Positions 1 to 9,325 of a DNA stretch of 64,000 nt are shown in pieces (position 1 is the first letter of the stretch; every line of letters begins with the position of its first letter). A program made the position numbers and the translations under genes. Source of the stretch: Enhygromyxa salina (lineage in GTDB: Bacteria > Myxococcota_A > Polyangia > Nannocystales > Nannocystaceae); the NCBI RefSeq assembly GCF_002994615.1, contig NZ_PVNK01000114.1, forward strand, positions 29,949 to 93,948, read 5' to 3'. The notes under the pieces were generated by a model. The model worked only from the letters and a program-made list of their open reading frames with translations, was not told where the DNA came from and did not search any database.

Positions 1-746
1 TGATTGAAGCTGTAGCCCTCGCGCTCCATCTCGGTGAAGGTCTCGAAGCGGCCTTCGTCGAGCTCGCCACGCTCGCGCAGCTCCTTCATGGCCTGTTGAA
101 CGACGGCGGTGGGTGCGATCGACATGACGAGTACAGTGTAGCGCCGGCAACTCGCGGAATCGAGTGTCTGCAGCGCAAGCAGTGCGGCCCGGATCCCGGC
201 CACCCGGAGGGAGAATGGAGAGTCTTCGCGGGCGTGGTAGACGGCGCCGAGGATCGTCTCGAGCGGGCGGCGGCGTGCCTCGTCTGCGTCGTCGATTAGC
301 TTGATCTGATCCGGCTCGAGCAGGAGCAGCGGAGGCGCGACCTGCGGCATCAGCTTCTTCCGGATCCGATCTCGAAGTCGGGGGCTGGGTGCGACGACGA
401 CCACCAGCGCATCCGTACGAGACTCGGCCGCGAACGCGGCTTGCAACAACGCCCAGATCCAGCGCTTGTCGGCGTTCCAGCTGAGTTGAACCTCGAAGAT
501 CCAGATCACGAGGAGCTTGCCATCGAAGGTGTGAACGACCAGCACGAGGTCGGCGGCGGCCTTGCGGGCGGCCCGGGCCAGGCCGGAGACCTCGACGCTC
601 GGGGTGCGCTCTTGGATCTCGGCGATGTTGTCTGAAGAGACCCCGCCTGCGGCACAGACGATCTCGGCCAGCACGCGCCGGGGCATGTTTCGGAGGAGCT
701 CGACGAGGCTCTCGTGGGCGCTGGCGAGTTGCTCGAGCTGGACCAT
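1..746 (-). CDS. Rpn-like PD-(D/E)XK nuclease-fold protein, C-terminus cut off by window edge
   Basis: An open frame of 248 codons runs off the left edge without a stop, so the protein is partial. I read it on the minus strand from ATG at 746; an in-frame GTG lies at 758 just after a TGA. Around residues 64-90 there is a hydrophobic strand with D66 (AADLVLVV), then IWIFEVQL with E85 and Q87, then basic K94 R95. This D...E-x-Q arrangement is typical of PD-(D/E)XK-fold proteins of the Rpn/transposase-like group, which are common in myxobacteria and actinomycetes as lone genes of unproven function. The C-terminal visible part (from about residue 200) is helical and charged. Nuclease activity is inference; the fold call is moderate. 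Confidence 0.55.
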   Translation of the reverse strand, partial: MVQLEQLASAHESLVELLRNMPRRVLAEIVCAAGGVSSDNIAEIQERTPSVEVSGLARAARKAAADLVLVVHTFDGKLLVIWIFEVQLSWNADKRWIWALLQAAFAAESRTDALVVVVAPSPRLRDRIRKKLMPQVAPPLLLLEPDQIKLIDDADEARRRPLETILGAVYHAREDSPFSLRVAGIRAALLALQTLDSASCRRYTVLVMSIAPTAVVQQAMKELRERGELDEGRFETFTEMEREGYSFN

Positions 747-944
747 GGGGGCTTCCACTCGCAATCAGCGGGCCAGGGGTGAATGCAGTCATTACGATGA
801 TTTGGCACCGACCGCGCCGCAGGGAGTGGCCCGCCAGCGGGTCGCTGGCCCGTCGCCGGGCCAGCCTCATCCCCCTGATCATGTTCAGTCGATGCCCCGC
901 GTGAAGGAGGCCCTGCGCGTCAGGGGCTGGGGCGCCGTCTGAGG
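747..944. other. Intergenic stretch, no gene recognised
   Basis: About 200 bp between the start of the PD-(D/E)XK-like gene and the first 166-bp palindromic element. It holds short GC-rich inverted repeats (around 826-864 and 908-930) but no reading frame with recognisable protein similarity. A short plus-frame tail ending in TGA at 940-942 could be a gene remnant; nothing supports it further. Confidence 0.4.
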
Positions 945-1110
945 CTAGCAGCCCGGGGTGCAATGCATCGTGTCGCCTCGCGCCGGAATTTTCGCCGAGG
1001 GCGCGAAGCCAAAACGCCGCTGTACCGGGCGTACTGCAAGTTTTGGAGACAAAGCCATCGGCGAAAAGGCCAAGCGAGGCGGCGCGAGGCATTGCACCCC
1101 GGGCTGCTAG
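945..1110. repeat. 166-bp CTAG-bounded palindromic element, copy A
   Basis: Begins CTAGCAGCCCGGGGTGCA and ends with the reverse complement of the same bases, closing in CTGCTAG. Inside, further complementary segments (CGCCTCGCGCC with GGCGCGAGGC; TTTTCGCCGAGG with CATCGGCGAAAA; CCAAAAC with GTTTTGG) would let the whole element fold into one long imperfect hairpin. Near-identical sequence recurs at 20841-21122 and 49586-49751, and a divergent form at 23015-23182. It has no credible gene; all its reading frames are open simply because it is GC-rich. It sits 17 bp past the 3' end of the CotH/lectin gene. Length and terminal repeats resemble a MITE or a REP-like element, but no transposase lies in this window. 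Confidence 0.9.
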
Positions 1111-1127
1111 CGCCGCCCAAAACCAGC

Positions 1128-2843
1128 TCAGCCCGGGTCGCTACACACGAAGGAGCCCTTCTCGATGCAGTTGCGCTCAAACCACGCGCCGCCCGAGAGA
1201 AACACGCAGTCAAACCAGTCGAGCTGGTGCGAGGGCTCGCCGCTGGCCCAGGCCGAGAAGCTCGGGGTGCTGCCGTCGAGCCAGCGATACTCGGCCTCGA
1301 CGTCGCGGTCGTTGAGGCCGATCGACCACCGGCCCCCGCTGATCTCGGCGGCGGCGGCCCAGACCTCGGCCATCTGCGCGGCGCTGTCGAAGCGCGCGAG
1401 CACGTGGCCCTGATCCTCGCAAAAGTCCCGGGCCTGCAGCCAGGTGATCGAGTTCCAGCACAGATAGAAGGTCCGCCCGCCGCTCTCGAGCGAGGGGCAC
1501 TCGCAGGCGGGGACGTCGTCGGGGTAGCCCGTGCAGTCGTTGTCGACCCCGTCGCAGAGCTCTTCGGCGTCGGGGTTGATCGCGGGATCGGACTCGTCGC
1601 AGTCCTGAAAGCAAGGGCCGTAGCCGTCGTCGTCGGCGTCGGGTTGCTCGCCGTCGACGAGGCAGTCGAGCTGGGGGCCGAGCTCGGCGGCGCGGTTGTT
1701 GATGTAGGCGAGGGAATCTTCGCGGCCCGACTCGACCGAGGCGAGCGAGTGGGGCCTGCGCGGATCGGAGCGCATCGCCGCGTCGGTCAAGGCGATCGCG
1801 CGGCGGACCTCCTCGCTCATGTCGATCGCCGCGAGCTCGGTCAGCGCCTGCTGCGAGGCCTCGACATAGTCGACGAGGCACGCGGGCTCGTGGACGCACT
1901 TGTAGCCGAGGTAGCCGCCGTGGGCGAAGGGGCTGACGTGGCGGACGAGGGCCTGGTCGAGGCCCCAGGGCAGGTAGGTCCACAGATCCTGGCTTGGCTC
2001 GTGATAGATGAAAAAATTGTGGCCGCCCATGTGGCCGTCGAAGTGGCCGACGATCGCCTCTCCGGCCAGGAACGCGAGAAAGCGCGGCATGTCGACGAGG
2101 GCCTGATCGCCGTAGAACACCGCGGCGCCGTCTTCGACGGCCAGCTCCGAGAACGCGCGCAGATCGTCGCGGCTCTTGTCGGCGCCCTCGTCCTGGTCCC
2201 AGTTCTCGACGTCCTGGTCGAGGTCGGTGGAATTCTCGGACTCGTAGAGGTTGCCGCTCGGATCGTCGTAGACCCGGGCGAGGAACTCGTCGTCGTAGGG
2301 CTCGATGTTGAGATAGAGGCCGTACTCCTGGTCGTTGACGAACACCTGCGCGTAGCCGACGCGGGGCGCGGGGACCCCGAGCTCGCGAAACACTCGATAG
2401 GAGATCCACTCGCGCAGCATCGACGGGTCGACGACCATGTTGTTGAGGGTGAGGCCCTCGAGGCCCAAGAAGCGGTTGCCGGGGATGTACTCGTTGAATT
2501 TGATCTTGAACGCCGCTTTTTCGTCGAGCGAGCGAAACGAGTGGTTGCCCTTGAGCCGGATCCCGATGTTGTCGTAGACGACCCCGTCGTACTCGAAGCT
2601 CCCGGGGACCCACTGCTTGGGCTCGGCCTCGAGCGCGGCCCACGAGCTCGCGTCGAGGCGGAGGTCGAAGCGGGGCAGGCGGTCGAGAGAGAAGAGCTCG
2701 TCGGAGTTCGTCGCCGGCCCCGTGTCGAAGTCGTAGTCGCCCCACTTGGTCTGGTTGCAGCCGCTCAGCACGCTCACGCACAGCGCCGCGGCGGCGGCCA
2801 GGCGGCCGCACCGACGACCTGCGCGTGCGCGAACGCGGGGCAT
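1128..2843 (-). CDS. CotH-kinase-like lipoprotein with metal-binding repeat and C-type lectin domain
   Basis: 571 aa if started at ATG 2843; GTG 2849 is the other option. The ATG is preferred because a TAGCAT hexamer ends six bases before it. The N-terminus is a lipoprotein signal (VLSGC). Residues about 45-380 match CotH-type proteins: GIRLKGNHSF, KIKFN, NMVVDPSMLREW, GLYLNIE, HFDGHMGGHNFF and LPWGLDQAL. CotH proteins are atypical secreted kinases or surface proteins. Then comes a DADDDGYGP...CDGVDNDC motif (putative metal-binding motif common in myxobacteria), and residues about 440-570 form a C-type lectin fold (WLQARDFCEDQGH, WSIGLNDRD, FVC). A surface-anchored carbohydrate or protein-modifying role is inferred. 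Divergent to the next gene with under 30 bp between the starts. Confidence 0.85.
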   Translation of the reverse strand: MPRVRARAGRRCGRLAAAAALCVSVLSGCNQTKWGDYDFDTGPATNSDELFSLDRLPRFDLRLDASSWAALEAEPKQWVPGSFEYDGVVYDNIGIRLKGNHSFRSLDEKAAFKIKFNEYIPGNRFLGLEGLTLNNMVVDPSMLREWISYRVFRELGVPAPRVGYAQVFVNDQEYGLYLNIEPYDDEFLARVYDDPSGNLYESENSTDLDQDVENWDQDEGADKSRDDLRAFSELAVEDGAAVFYGDQALVDMPRFLAFLAGEAIVGHFDGHMGGHNFFIYHEPSQDLWTYLPWGLDQALVRHVSPFAHGGYLGYKCVHEPACLVDYVEASQQALTELAAIDMSEEVRRAIALTDAAMRSDPRRPHSLASVESGREDSLAYINNRAAELGPQLDCLVDGEQPDADDDGYGPCFQDCDESDPAINPDAEELCDGVDNDCTGYPDDVPACECPSLESGGRTFYLCWNSITWLQARDFCEDQGHVLARFDSAAQMAEVWAAAAEISGGRWSIGLNDRDVEAEYRWLDGSTPSFSAWASGEPSHQLDWFDCVFLSGGAWFERNCIEKGSFVCSDPG

Positions 2844-2849
2844 GGGCAC

Positions 2850-2855
2850 ATGCTA
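2850..2855 (-). promoter_or_regulatory. -10-like TAGCAT hexamer of the CotH/lectin gene
   Basis: TAGCAT on the minus strand, six bases before ATG 2843. This spacing would start the transcript at or next to the ATG. No good -35 was seen. Confidence 0.45.
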
Positions 2856-2872
2856 GCGTGATATGAACAGGG

Positions 2873-4102
2873 GTGCTCTCGTGCTCGCCGCGACGCCTCG
2901 CCGTTACCATGTTCGCGACCGCGCTGGTGGGATGCGGCGGGCTCGTGGGTGATGACGATCACGGCGCTGACGAGGGCGAGCCGCAGTCGTGCGCGTCGAT
3001 CTCCACGCCCGTTGGCGAAGGCGCGGGCGAGCAGCGCCTCGAGCTCGTTGCGACGCGCGAGCAGATCCCGGGTATCGCCGATCAGCCGACCGCGCGGGGT
3101 CGCAGCCTCGGCGTCCTGCATGCCTTCGACGGGCGCCTGCAGCTCGGTTACGGCGATTACAGCGACAACACCGGGCCCATCGCGATGCCCGCCTGGGATC
3201 CGCGGCTAGGTGCCTTCGTCGACATGGGCGTGCTGCCGACCGAGGAGGTGTCTTTTTTTCACGCGGCCCACGGCGCGCTCTACAGCCCGGCGATCGACCC
3301 CGACGGTCATCAGGAGTCCGGCGGCGTCTACCGCCTCGACTGCGGCGCCGCGGCGTGGTCCGTCCAGACCCCGATCCCGGGCGCGGTCCATGTCTACGCC
3401 GTCGCCTCCCAGGGCGAGACCCTCTATGCCAGCACGGGCTCCGTGAACGGGGCGCCGGCGCTGCTGATGGCTTCGGACGATCGCGGCGCGAGCTGGACCG
3501 AGCTGCTGCGGCGTGAGTCCGATCCCGATCGCTACTCGCGCTTTTACTTCATGGCTGCGACGCCCGAGCTCTTGTTCGTCAGCGGCCGCGACTACCCCAA
3601 CCCGGGCGAGAGCTTCGCCTGGATCCGTCGCGGGGGCAGGTCCGGTGCGTTCGAGGCGCTCGACGATCCGCCGGACGGCTCGCTGGTCCCGGTCGTGCTC
3701 GGCGACGAGCTGGTGATCGCCCGGTTCTCGGGCAGCCCTGGCATCAGCGATCATCTCGCCAGCTACCGCGTCGAGGGGCAGGCCTTCGTGGCCCACGAGC
3801 CCTGGCCGGTGCCGGGGAGCGTGGCCAAGCTGATCACCTGGGCGCCGCAGGTTGGCGAACAAGACCAGCCCGAGCGCCTCCTGGTGTTGATGGCCAGGCC
3901 CGACGGCGGCGCGAGCGTGCACCGCAGCGCAGATCTGGCGGCCGGGCCCGAGGGCTGGAGCGAGCTCGTGAGGCTCGACGCCCTCGACGGCGACGAGTTC
4001 GTGTCGATGGCGCTGGTCTCGAACGACCTCTACCTCGGGACCCGCGAGGGCTCGCTGTGGGCTGTGCGTGAGCTCGAGAGCGCCCCTGCGGGCATGGATT
4101 GA
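2873..4102 (+). CDS. Secreted lipoprotein with BNR/sialidase-like beta-propeller features
   Basis: 409 aa from GTG 2873; an internal ATG at codon 13 is also possible. The N-terminus carries a lipoprotein signal (TALVGCGG) followed by a short acidic stretch. The rest is beta-rich and tryptophan-containing, with segments such as ASDDRGASWTEL and GPEGWSELVRL that look like Asp-box/BNR blades, and repeated GELYxG-like turns. No catalytic residues can be assigned, so enzyme activity is not claimed. It is divergent from the CotH lipoprotein, with which it may share a promoter region of under 30 bp. Probably an outer-surface protein. Confidence 0.65.
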   Translation: MLSCSPRRLAVTMFATALVGCGGLVGDDDHGADEGEPQSCASISTPVGEGAGEQRLELVATREQIPGIADQPTARGRSLGVLHAFDGRLQLGYGDYSDNTGPIAMPAWDPRLGAFVDMGVLPTEEVSFFHAAHGALYSPAIDPDGHQESGGVYRLDCGAAAWSVQTPIPGAVHVYAVASQGETLYASTGSVNGAPALLMASDDRGASWTELLRRESDPDRYSRFYFMAATPELLFVSGRDYPNPGESFAWIRRGGRSGAFEALDDPPDGSLVPVVLGDELVIARFSGSPGISDHLASYRVEGQAFVAHEPWPVPGSVAKLITWAPQVGEQDQPERLLVLMARPDGGASVHRSADLAAGPEGWSELVRLDALDGDEFVSMALVSNDLYLGTREGSLWAVRELESAPAGMD

Positions 4103-4220
4103 ATCTAGAGACCTTAGACCCTGAGTCGTCAGCGAGGGCGCTACGCATGGTCGCTAGCGGTGGGGATATCTTGTTCGTTGATGAGGTTGTGGCGTGGGCG
4201 TCGGGAGTCCGCGCAGGGCC

Positions 4221-4370
4221 ACAGGAGGTCCGAGTTCGGGGCGTCGCCTCTCGATCTGGGGTGCAGAGGGCTCTTGGTACACGCGCTCTAGCAGCCCGGG
4301 GTGCTAGGTCGGTCGATTGGGCGTCGAAGGTGCTTTTCGTACGGCGATACCCCGAACTCGGACCTCCTGT
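4221..4370. repeat. 150-bp region bounded by a perfect 21-bp inverted repeat
   Basis: ACAGGAGGTCCGAGTTCGGGG at 4221-4241 is exactly complementary to 4350-4370; pairing continues imperfectly inwards (GCGTCGCC with GGCGATAC) and outwards (GCGCA on the left with TGCGC on the right at 4380-4384). The outer strands therefore form a long hairpin with about 100 bp between. Arms differ from those of the 166-bp CTAG elements, so this may be a second palindromic element family into which, or next to which, a CTAG element once inserted. Only one copy is visible here. Confidence 0.7.
4288..4307. repeat. Collapsed CTAG-element ends
   Basis: CTAGCAGCCCGGGGTGCTAG: the left 16 bases of the 166-bp element followed directly by CTAG. 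This is what a near-complete internal deletion between the two inverted ends would leave. It lies in the loop of the 4221-4370 inverted repeat. Confidence 0.65.
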
Positions 4371-4475
4371 AGCCTTTTTTGCGCTCTGCTTTTGGCGGGG
4401 GGTGACCCCGCTCCGCAGCGCTGGGCGATATCAGATCGTCTTAGGCTTGCAGCGGAGCCAGCAGATCGGTGGGCC

Positions 4476-5300
<825 letters not shown>

Positions 5301-5432
5301 GGGCTGCCCTGACAACGGGTCTCGGGGCGAGGCTTTCGCGTGGCGAGAACCATTTACTCATAGCACGGTCCCGCGGCGGCCCTCTGGTAGCCTGGCGGGC
5401 GTGGACAGCTCTCGCAAAGGCGAGTGAGCGCG

Positions 5433-5888
5433 TCAGCTGCCCACGTGCGCCGCGCAGCCCCGGACGATCGCCGCAGCGAGCTCGATCGCGTGGGTCGAGG
5501 CCTCGTCCCTGGTCTTGGCGAGGCGCACGAGACCTGTCGGCGGCATGACCGGGATCGCGAGCAGCTCACGGCAGCGGAGGCAGTGCTCGACCTCGAGAGG
5601 TCCCCGGAGCCCGGAGTCCTCGCCGTCGGCCGCGGCGGCGAGCGTCCGCAGGTGGTCGATGTAGCTGCGACCCCAGACGCTCTCGCAGCGCTCGCGTGAC
5701 CAGCCACGAGCGGCCATGGCCACGAGCGCAGCGTTGAGGGCCATGCCCGCCGCGCGGCGGGCGTGGGTGACCGCGGTTCGGCGTGCGCCCAAGGACGCGC
5801 GGCCTTGCTCGAGCTCGGAGTTGGCGGCCGCGAGCCACTCGAGAGCGGAGAGGCGCCAGAGCCAGTGATTCGCGTCCGGCTGGGTCAT
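5433..5888 (-). CDS. Helical protein, HEPN-like, function unknown
   Basis: 151 aa, starting at ATG 5888 nine bases after the upstream lipoprotein gene ends, so probably the last gene of the greA-led unit. It is almost entirely helical. The stretch [21 protein letters not shown] followed by [13 protein letters not shown] resembles HEPN-domain proteins (four-helix bundles, some of them RNases or toxin components), but the usual catalytic R-x4-6-H is not clear. A conserved-looking CLRCRELL sits near residue 105. No toxin/antitoxin partner is evident. I regard HEPN membership as a suggestion only. Confidence 0.6.
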   Translation of the reverse strand: MTQPDANHWLWRLSALEWLAAANSELEQGRASLGARRTAVTHARRAAGMALNAALVAMAARGWSRERCESVWGRSYIDHLRTLAAAADGEDSGLRGPLEVEHCLRCRELLAIPVMPPTGLVRLAKTRDEASTHAIELAAAIVRGCAAHVGS

Positions 5889-5897
5889 GGCGTCGCG

Positions 5898-6488
<591 letters not shown>

Positions 6489-6493
6489 GGGCC

Positions 6494-6976
6494 TCAAATT
6501 GCCTTGTACTCGACCTTGACGACCTCGAACTCGCGCTCGCCCTTGGGCAGGTTCACGCTGACGTCGTCGCCCTCGGACTTGCCGAGCATCGCCCGGGCGA
6601 TCGGCGCCGCGATCGAGATCTTGCCGCTCTTGACGTCGGTCTCGTCCTCGCCGACGAGCACGTAGACGACCTCTTCGTCGGTGTCCATGTCGGTCAGCGT
6701 GACCGTCGCGCCAAAGCCGACGGTGCTCGAGTTGATGGTCGTGGGGTCGATGACCTGGGCGTGGCCGATCCGGCCCTCGAGGTAGGCCATGCGCGCGGCG
6801 AGCTCGGCCTGGCGATCTTTGGCGGCGTGATACTCGGCGTTCTCGCGCAGATCGCCGTGGCCGAGGGCAGTCTCGATGTCGAGCACGTTGTTCGGTCGCT
6901 CGACTTCTTTGATGTGCTTGAGCTCGGTGCGGAGCTTGTCGAGGCCGGCCGGGGTCATGGGAAAGCGTCGGGCCAT
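6494..6976 (-). CDS. greA: Transcription elongation factor GreA
   Basis: 160 aa, the usual GreA length, from ATG 6976. The N-terminal coiled-coil hairpin carries the classical tip GDLRENAEYHAAKDRQ (residues about 42-56), whose acidic residues reach the RNA polymerase active site to stimulate cleavage of backtracked transcripts. The C-terminal half has the FKBP-like fold ending ISIAAPIARAMLGKSEGDDV. It lies 176 bp downstream of recN and directly upstream of the GD-repeat lipoprotein. A second Gre factor (greB-type) lies at 33.85-34.34 kb. Confidence 0.95.
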   Translation of the reverse strand: MARRFPMTPAGLDKLRTELKHIKEVERPNNVLDIETALGHGDLRENAEYHAAKDRQAELAARMAYLEGRIGHAQVIDPTTINSSTVGFGATVTLTDMDTDEEVVYVLVGEDETDVKSGKISIAAPIARAMLGKSEGDDVSVNLPKGEREFEVVKVEYKAI

Positions 6977-7152
6977 GGGTGTACCTTTGACTTGAAATTC
7001 GTCCGGCTCGTGGGTGGTCGAGCGACGGACAGGTAGTGCGGTTGGCGGCGGGGCGAAGGTTGAGCCTGGCGCCCGCCGGGCGGCCCGCCCGGCGAGTCTG
7101 CCCGCCTCGCGGCTGTGCAGGCCAGCGATGGTACTCAAGGACCGAGATCGCC

Positions 7153-9015
7153 TCAAGCGCGGCGTGAGCCGGTCTGCCGCCGGGCTGGCTTGGGCTTGGG
7201 CTTGGCCTTGGACTTGGTCTTGGCCTTGGGCTTGGCCTTGGACTTGGCTGGCTTGGGCTTGGCCTTGGCCGACTTGGCTTTGCTGGCGCGGGCTGGCTTC
7301 CGGGCTTGCTCGATCAGCGCGCGGGCGTGTTCGCGGGCGCTGTGGGTCACCTGCTTGCCGCCGAGCATGCGCGCGAGCTCCTCGACCCGCTCGTCGTCGT
7401 CGAGTCGCTCGACCCGGGTCACCGTGCGCCCGTCGACGACCTGCTTGCGGACGCGGAAGTGGGCCTCTGCGTAGGCTGCGATCTGCGGCAGGTGGGTGAT
7501 GCACAGCACCTGATGCTTGCTCGCGGCCTTGCGCAGGCGCAGGCCGATCGCCTCGGCCACGGCCCCACCGACGCCGGCGTCGACCTCGTCGAACACGTAG
7601 GTTGCGACGCGCTGTTGAGTCGAGAGCACGCTCTTGACAGCGAGCAGCACCCGCGACAGCTCGCCGCCGGAGGCGACCTTGTTCAGGGGCGCGAGCGGCT
7701 CGCCAGCGTTGGCCGAGAAGCGCAGCTCTGCGCGGTCGCGGCCCCGCGGTCCGAGGCCGCTGCGCGGGTCGGACTCGTCTTGGTCGTCGAGCGGACACAG
7801 GCTGACGGTCAGCTGGGCGGTGGGGATGTGCAGCGCCGCGAGCTCGGCCTCGACCGCGCGCGCGAGGCCGCTGGCGGCCGCGACTCGGGCCTCGTGGAGG
7901 GCGTCGGCGCGCTGGCAGGCCTCGGCCCACAGCTCGGCCTCGAGCTGCTCGAGCTGCTCGAGCTCGCCCTCGGTCGAGTCGAGGGCGTCGAGCTCCTCGC
8001 GCATCGCCTGGGCCCGCTCGATCAGCTCGTCGACCTCGCAGCCGTGCTTTCGCCGGAGCCGATCGAGCTCGTGGAGTCGCTCTTGCGCGCGCTCGAGCTC
8101 GCCGGGCTCGACCTCGATCTCGTCGCTGAGCCGAGCGGCCGCGGCCGCGGCCTCTTCACAGGCGATCTGCGCGGCCTCGAGCTGCTCCGCGAGCTGGTCG
8201 AGGATCGCGAGACCCTCGGGCAGCCGACGGGCGCGCTCGAGCAAGATCGCGAGGCGCGAGGCCATGGCGTGGTCGTCGTCGTAGAGCTGGGCCTGGGCCT
8301 CGGTCGCGAAGCCCGCGAGCTCGTGGGCGCGGCACACGACGGCGAGGCGGCTGCGCAGCTGCTCGTGCTCGCCGGGCTCGGGGCTGACGCGCTCGAGCTC
8401 CTCGATCTGAAAGCGAACGTAGTCGGCCCGCTGGAGCCGCTCGGTCTCGAGCTCCCGGATCGCGCTGATGCGCTCGCTCAGCTCGCGCCAGCGGCGGTAG
8501 TGCTCGGCGTAGTCCGCGAGCGGCCCCTCGGGACCGTCGAGCTCGGCGTAGGCGTCGAGCAGATCGAGGTGGTGCGAGACATGGGTGAGCGAGTGGTGCT
8601 CGTGTTGGCTGCAGATCTCGAGCAGCTCGCCGCCGATCTCGGCCAGGACCGCGAGGGTCGAGAGGTTCGACTGGATCGCCGCGCGGCCCCGGCCGGACCG
8701 ACGGATCCGCCGCTCGAGCACCAAGGTGCCGTCCTCGCTGTCGAGGCCGAGCTCGTCGAGGCGCTCGCCGAGGGCCGGGTGCAGGGGCTGGTTGTTTGGG
8801 CCGCGGACCGCGAACTGGGCCTCGACTCGCGCGGCCTCGTCACCCTCGCGGATCAGCTCGGCGCGCCCCCGAACGCCGCGCAGGAGCGTGAGCGCGTCGA
8901 CGATGATCGACTTGCCCGCGCCGGTCTCGCCCGTGAGCACGTTCATGCCGGGCTCGAAGTCGAGAGCCACGTCATCGAGCAGGGCGAGGCCGCGGACGCG
9001 CAGGTAGTCGAGCAC
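7153..9015 (-). CDS. recN: DNA repair protein RecN with Lys/Pro/Ala-rich C-terminal tail
   Basis: 620 aa from GTG 9015, preceded by a strong ribosome-binding site (GGGAGGT, four bases before). RecN is an SMC-like ATPase in double-strand break repair. Walker A GETGAGKS is at residues 29-36; the middle is a long Leu/Glu/Arg coiled coil; the ABC signature ASGGELSRVLL and Walker B YVFDEVDAGVGG are at about 465-515. The usual family length is about 550-570; here residues about 570-620 form an extra low-complexity tail rich in Lys, Ala and Pro (KAKPKPAKSKAKPKAK and similar), like the tails of bacterial histone-H1-like proteins. DNA binding by the tail is inference. Confidence 0.95.
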   Translation of the reverse strand: MLDYLRVRGLALLDDVALDFEPGMNVLTGETGAGKSIIVDALTLLRGVRGRAELIREGDEAARVEAQFAVRGPNNQPLHPALGERLDELGLDSEDGTLVLERRIRRSGRGRAAIQSNLSTLAVLAEIGGELLEICSQHEHHSLTHVSHHLDLLDAYAELDGPEGPLADYAEHYRRWRELSERISAIRELETERLQRADYVRFQIEELERVSPEPGEHEQLRSRLAVVCRAHELAGFATEAQAQLYDDDHAMASRLAILLERARRLPEGLAILDQLAEQLEAAQIACEEAAAAAARLSDEIEVEPGELERAQERLHELDRLRRKHGCEVDELIERAQAMREELDALDSTEGELEQLEQLEAELWAEACQRADALHEARVAAASGLARAVEAELAALHIPTAQLTVSLCPLDDQDESDPRSGLGPRGRDRAELRFSANAGEPLAPLNKVASGGELSRVLLAVKSVLSTQQRVATYVFDEVDAGVGGAVAEAIGLRLRKAASKHQVLCITHLPQIAAYAEAHFRVRKQVVDGRTVTRVERLDDDERVEELARMLGGKQVTHSAREHARALIEQARKPARASKAKSAKAKPKPAKSKAKPKAKTKSKAKPKPKPARRQTGSRRA

Positions 9016-9325
9016 GAGACCTCCCTATCACAGCGGCCGGCCGCCGCGGGGGCGCGGACGGCACCTGCTCTAGTCAGGATCACGTGCGTGCATATTGATC
9101 GCGCGGTAGCCACGTGGTGCGAGCATTCGTGGTCCACCCTGGCGACCGGATACCCACACAGAACTACAGTAGTACTGGATTTTTCCGATATTTATGTTGC
9201 ATTTGTGTGCGGGGATATGTAAAAAACTAAACGCAGTCGTCGGCGAATCACGACGCTAGTCGCAGGCCGACACCGACAATGGCTGACGCAGCAAGCGCCA
9301 TAACCGCTTGCGAACGGGGTTTTGC
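9016..9325. other. Divergent intergenic region with an AT-rich patch
   Basis: 310 bp between recN (minus) and the helical protein gene (plus). Bases about 9150-9240 are markedly AT-richer than the surroundings (for example TTTTTCCGATATTTATGTT and ATATGTAAAAAACTAAA), which fits a promoter or protein-binding region. I cannot assign -35/-10 pairs with confidence. No gene seen. Confidence 0.5.

Larger units (their letters stand above)
4103..4475. other. Intergenic region between convergent genes, holding nested inverted repeats
   Basis: 373 bp between convergent lipoprotein genes. No gene is supported. It contains the perfect 21-bp inverted repeat at 4221-4241/4350-4370 and, in the loop, a collapsed copy of the CTAG element ends at 4288-4307; see those entries. 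Confidence 0.6.

Noticed and set aside
963..2861. A 632-codon plus-strand open frame running through element copy A and antisense to the CotH gene
   Set aside because: GC-rich DNA keeps antisense frames open; the sense strand carries clear CotH and lectin motifs.
7306..9222. A 638-codon plus-strand open frame antisense to recN
   Set aside because: Leu/Glu/Gly-rich mirror of the RecN coding sequence with no protein motifs; recN is unambiguous.
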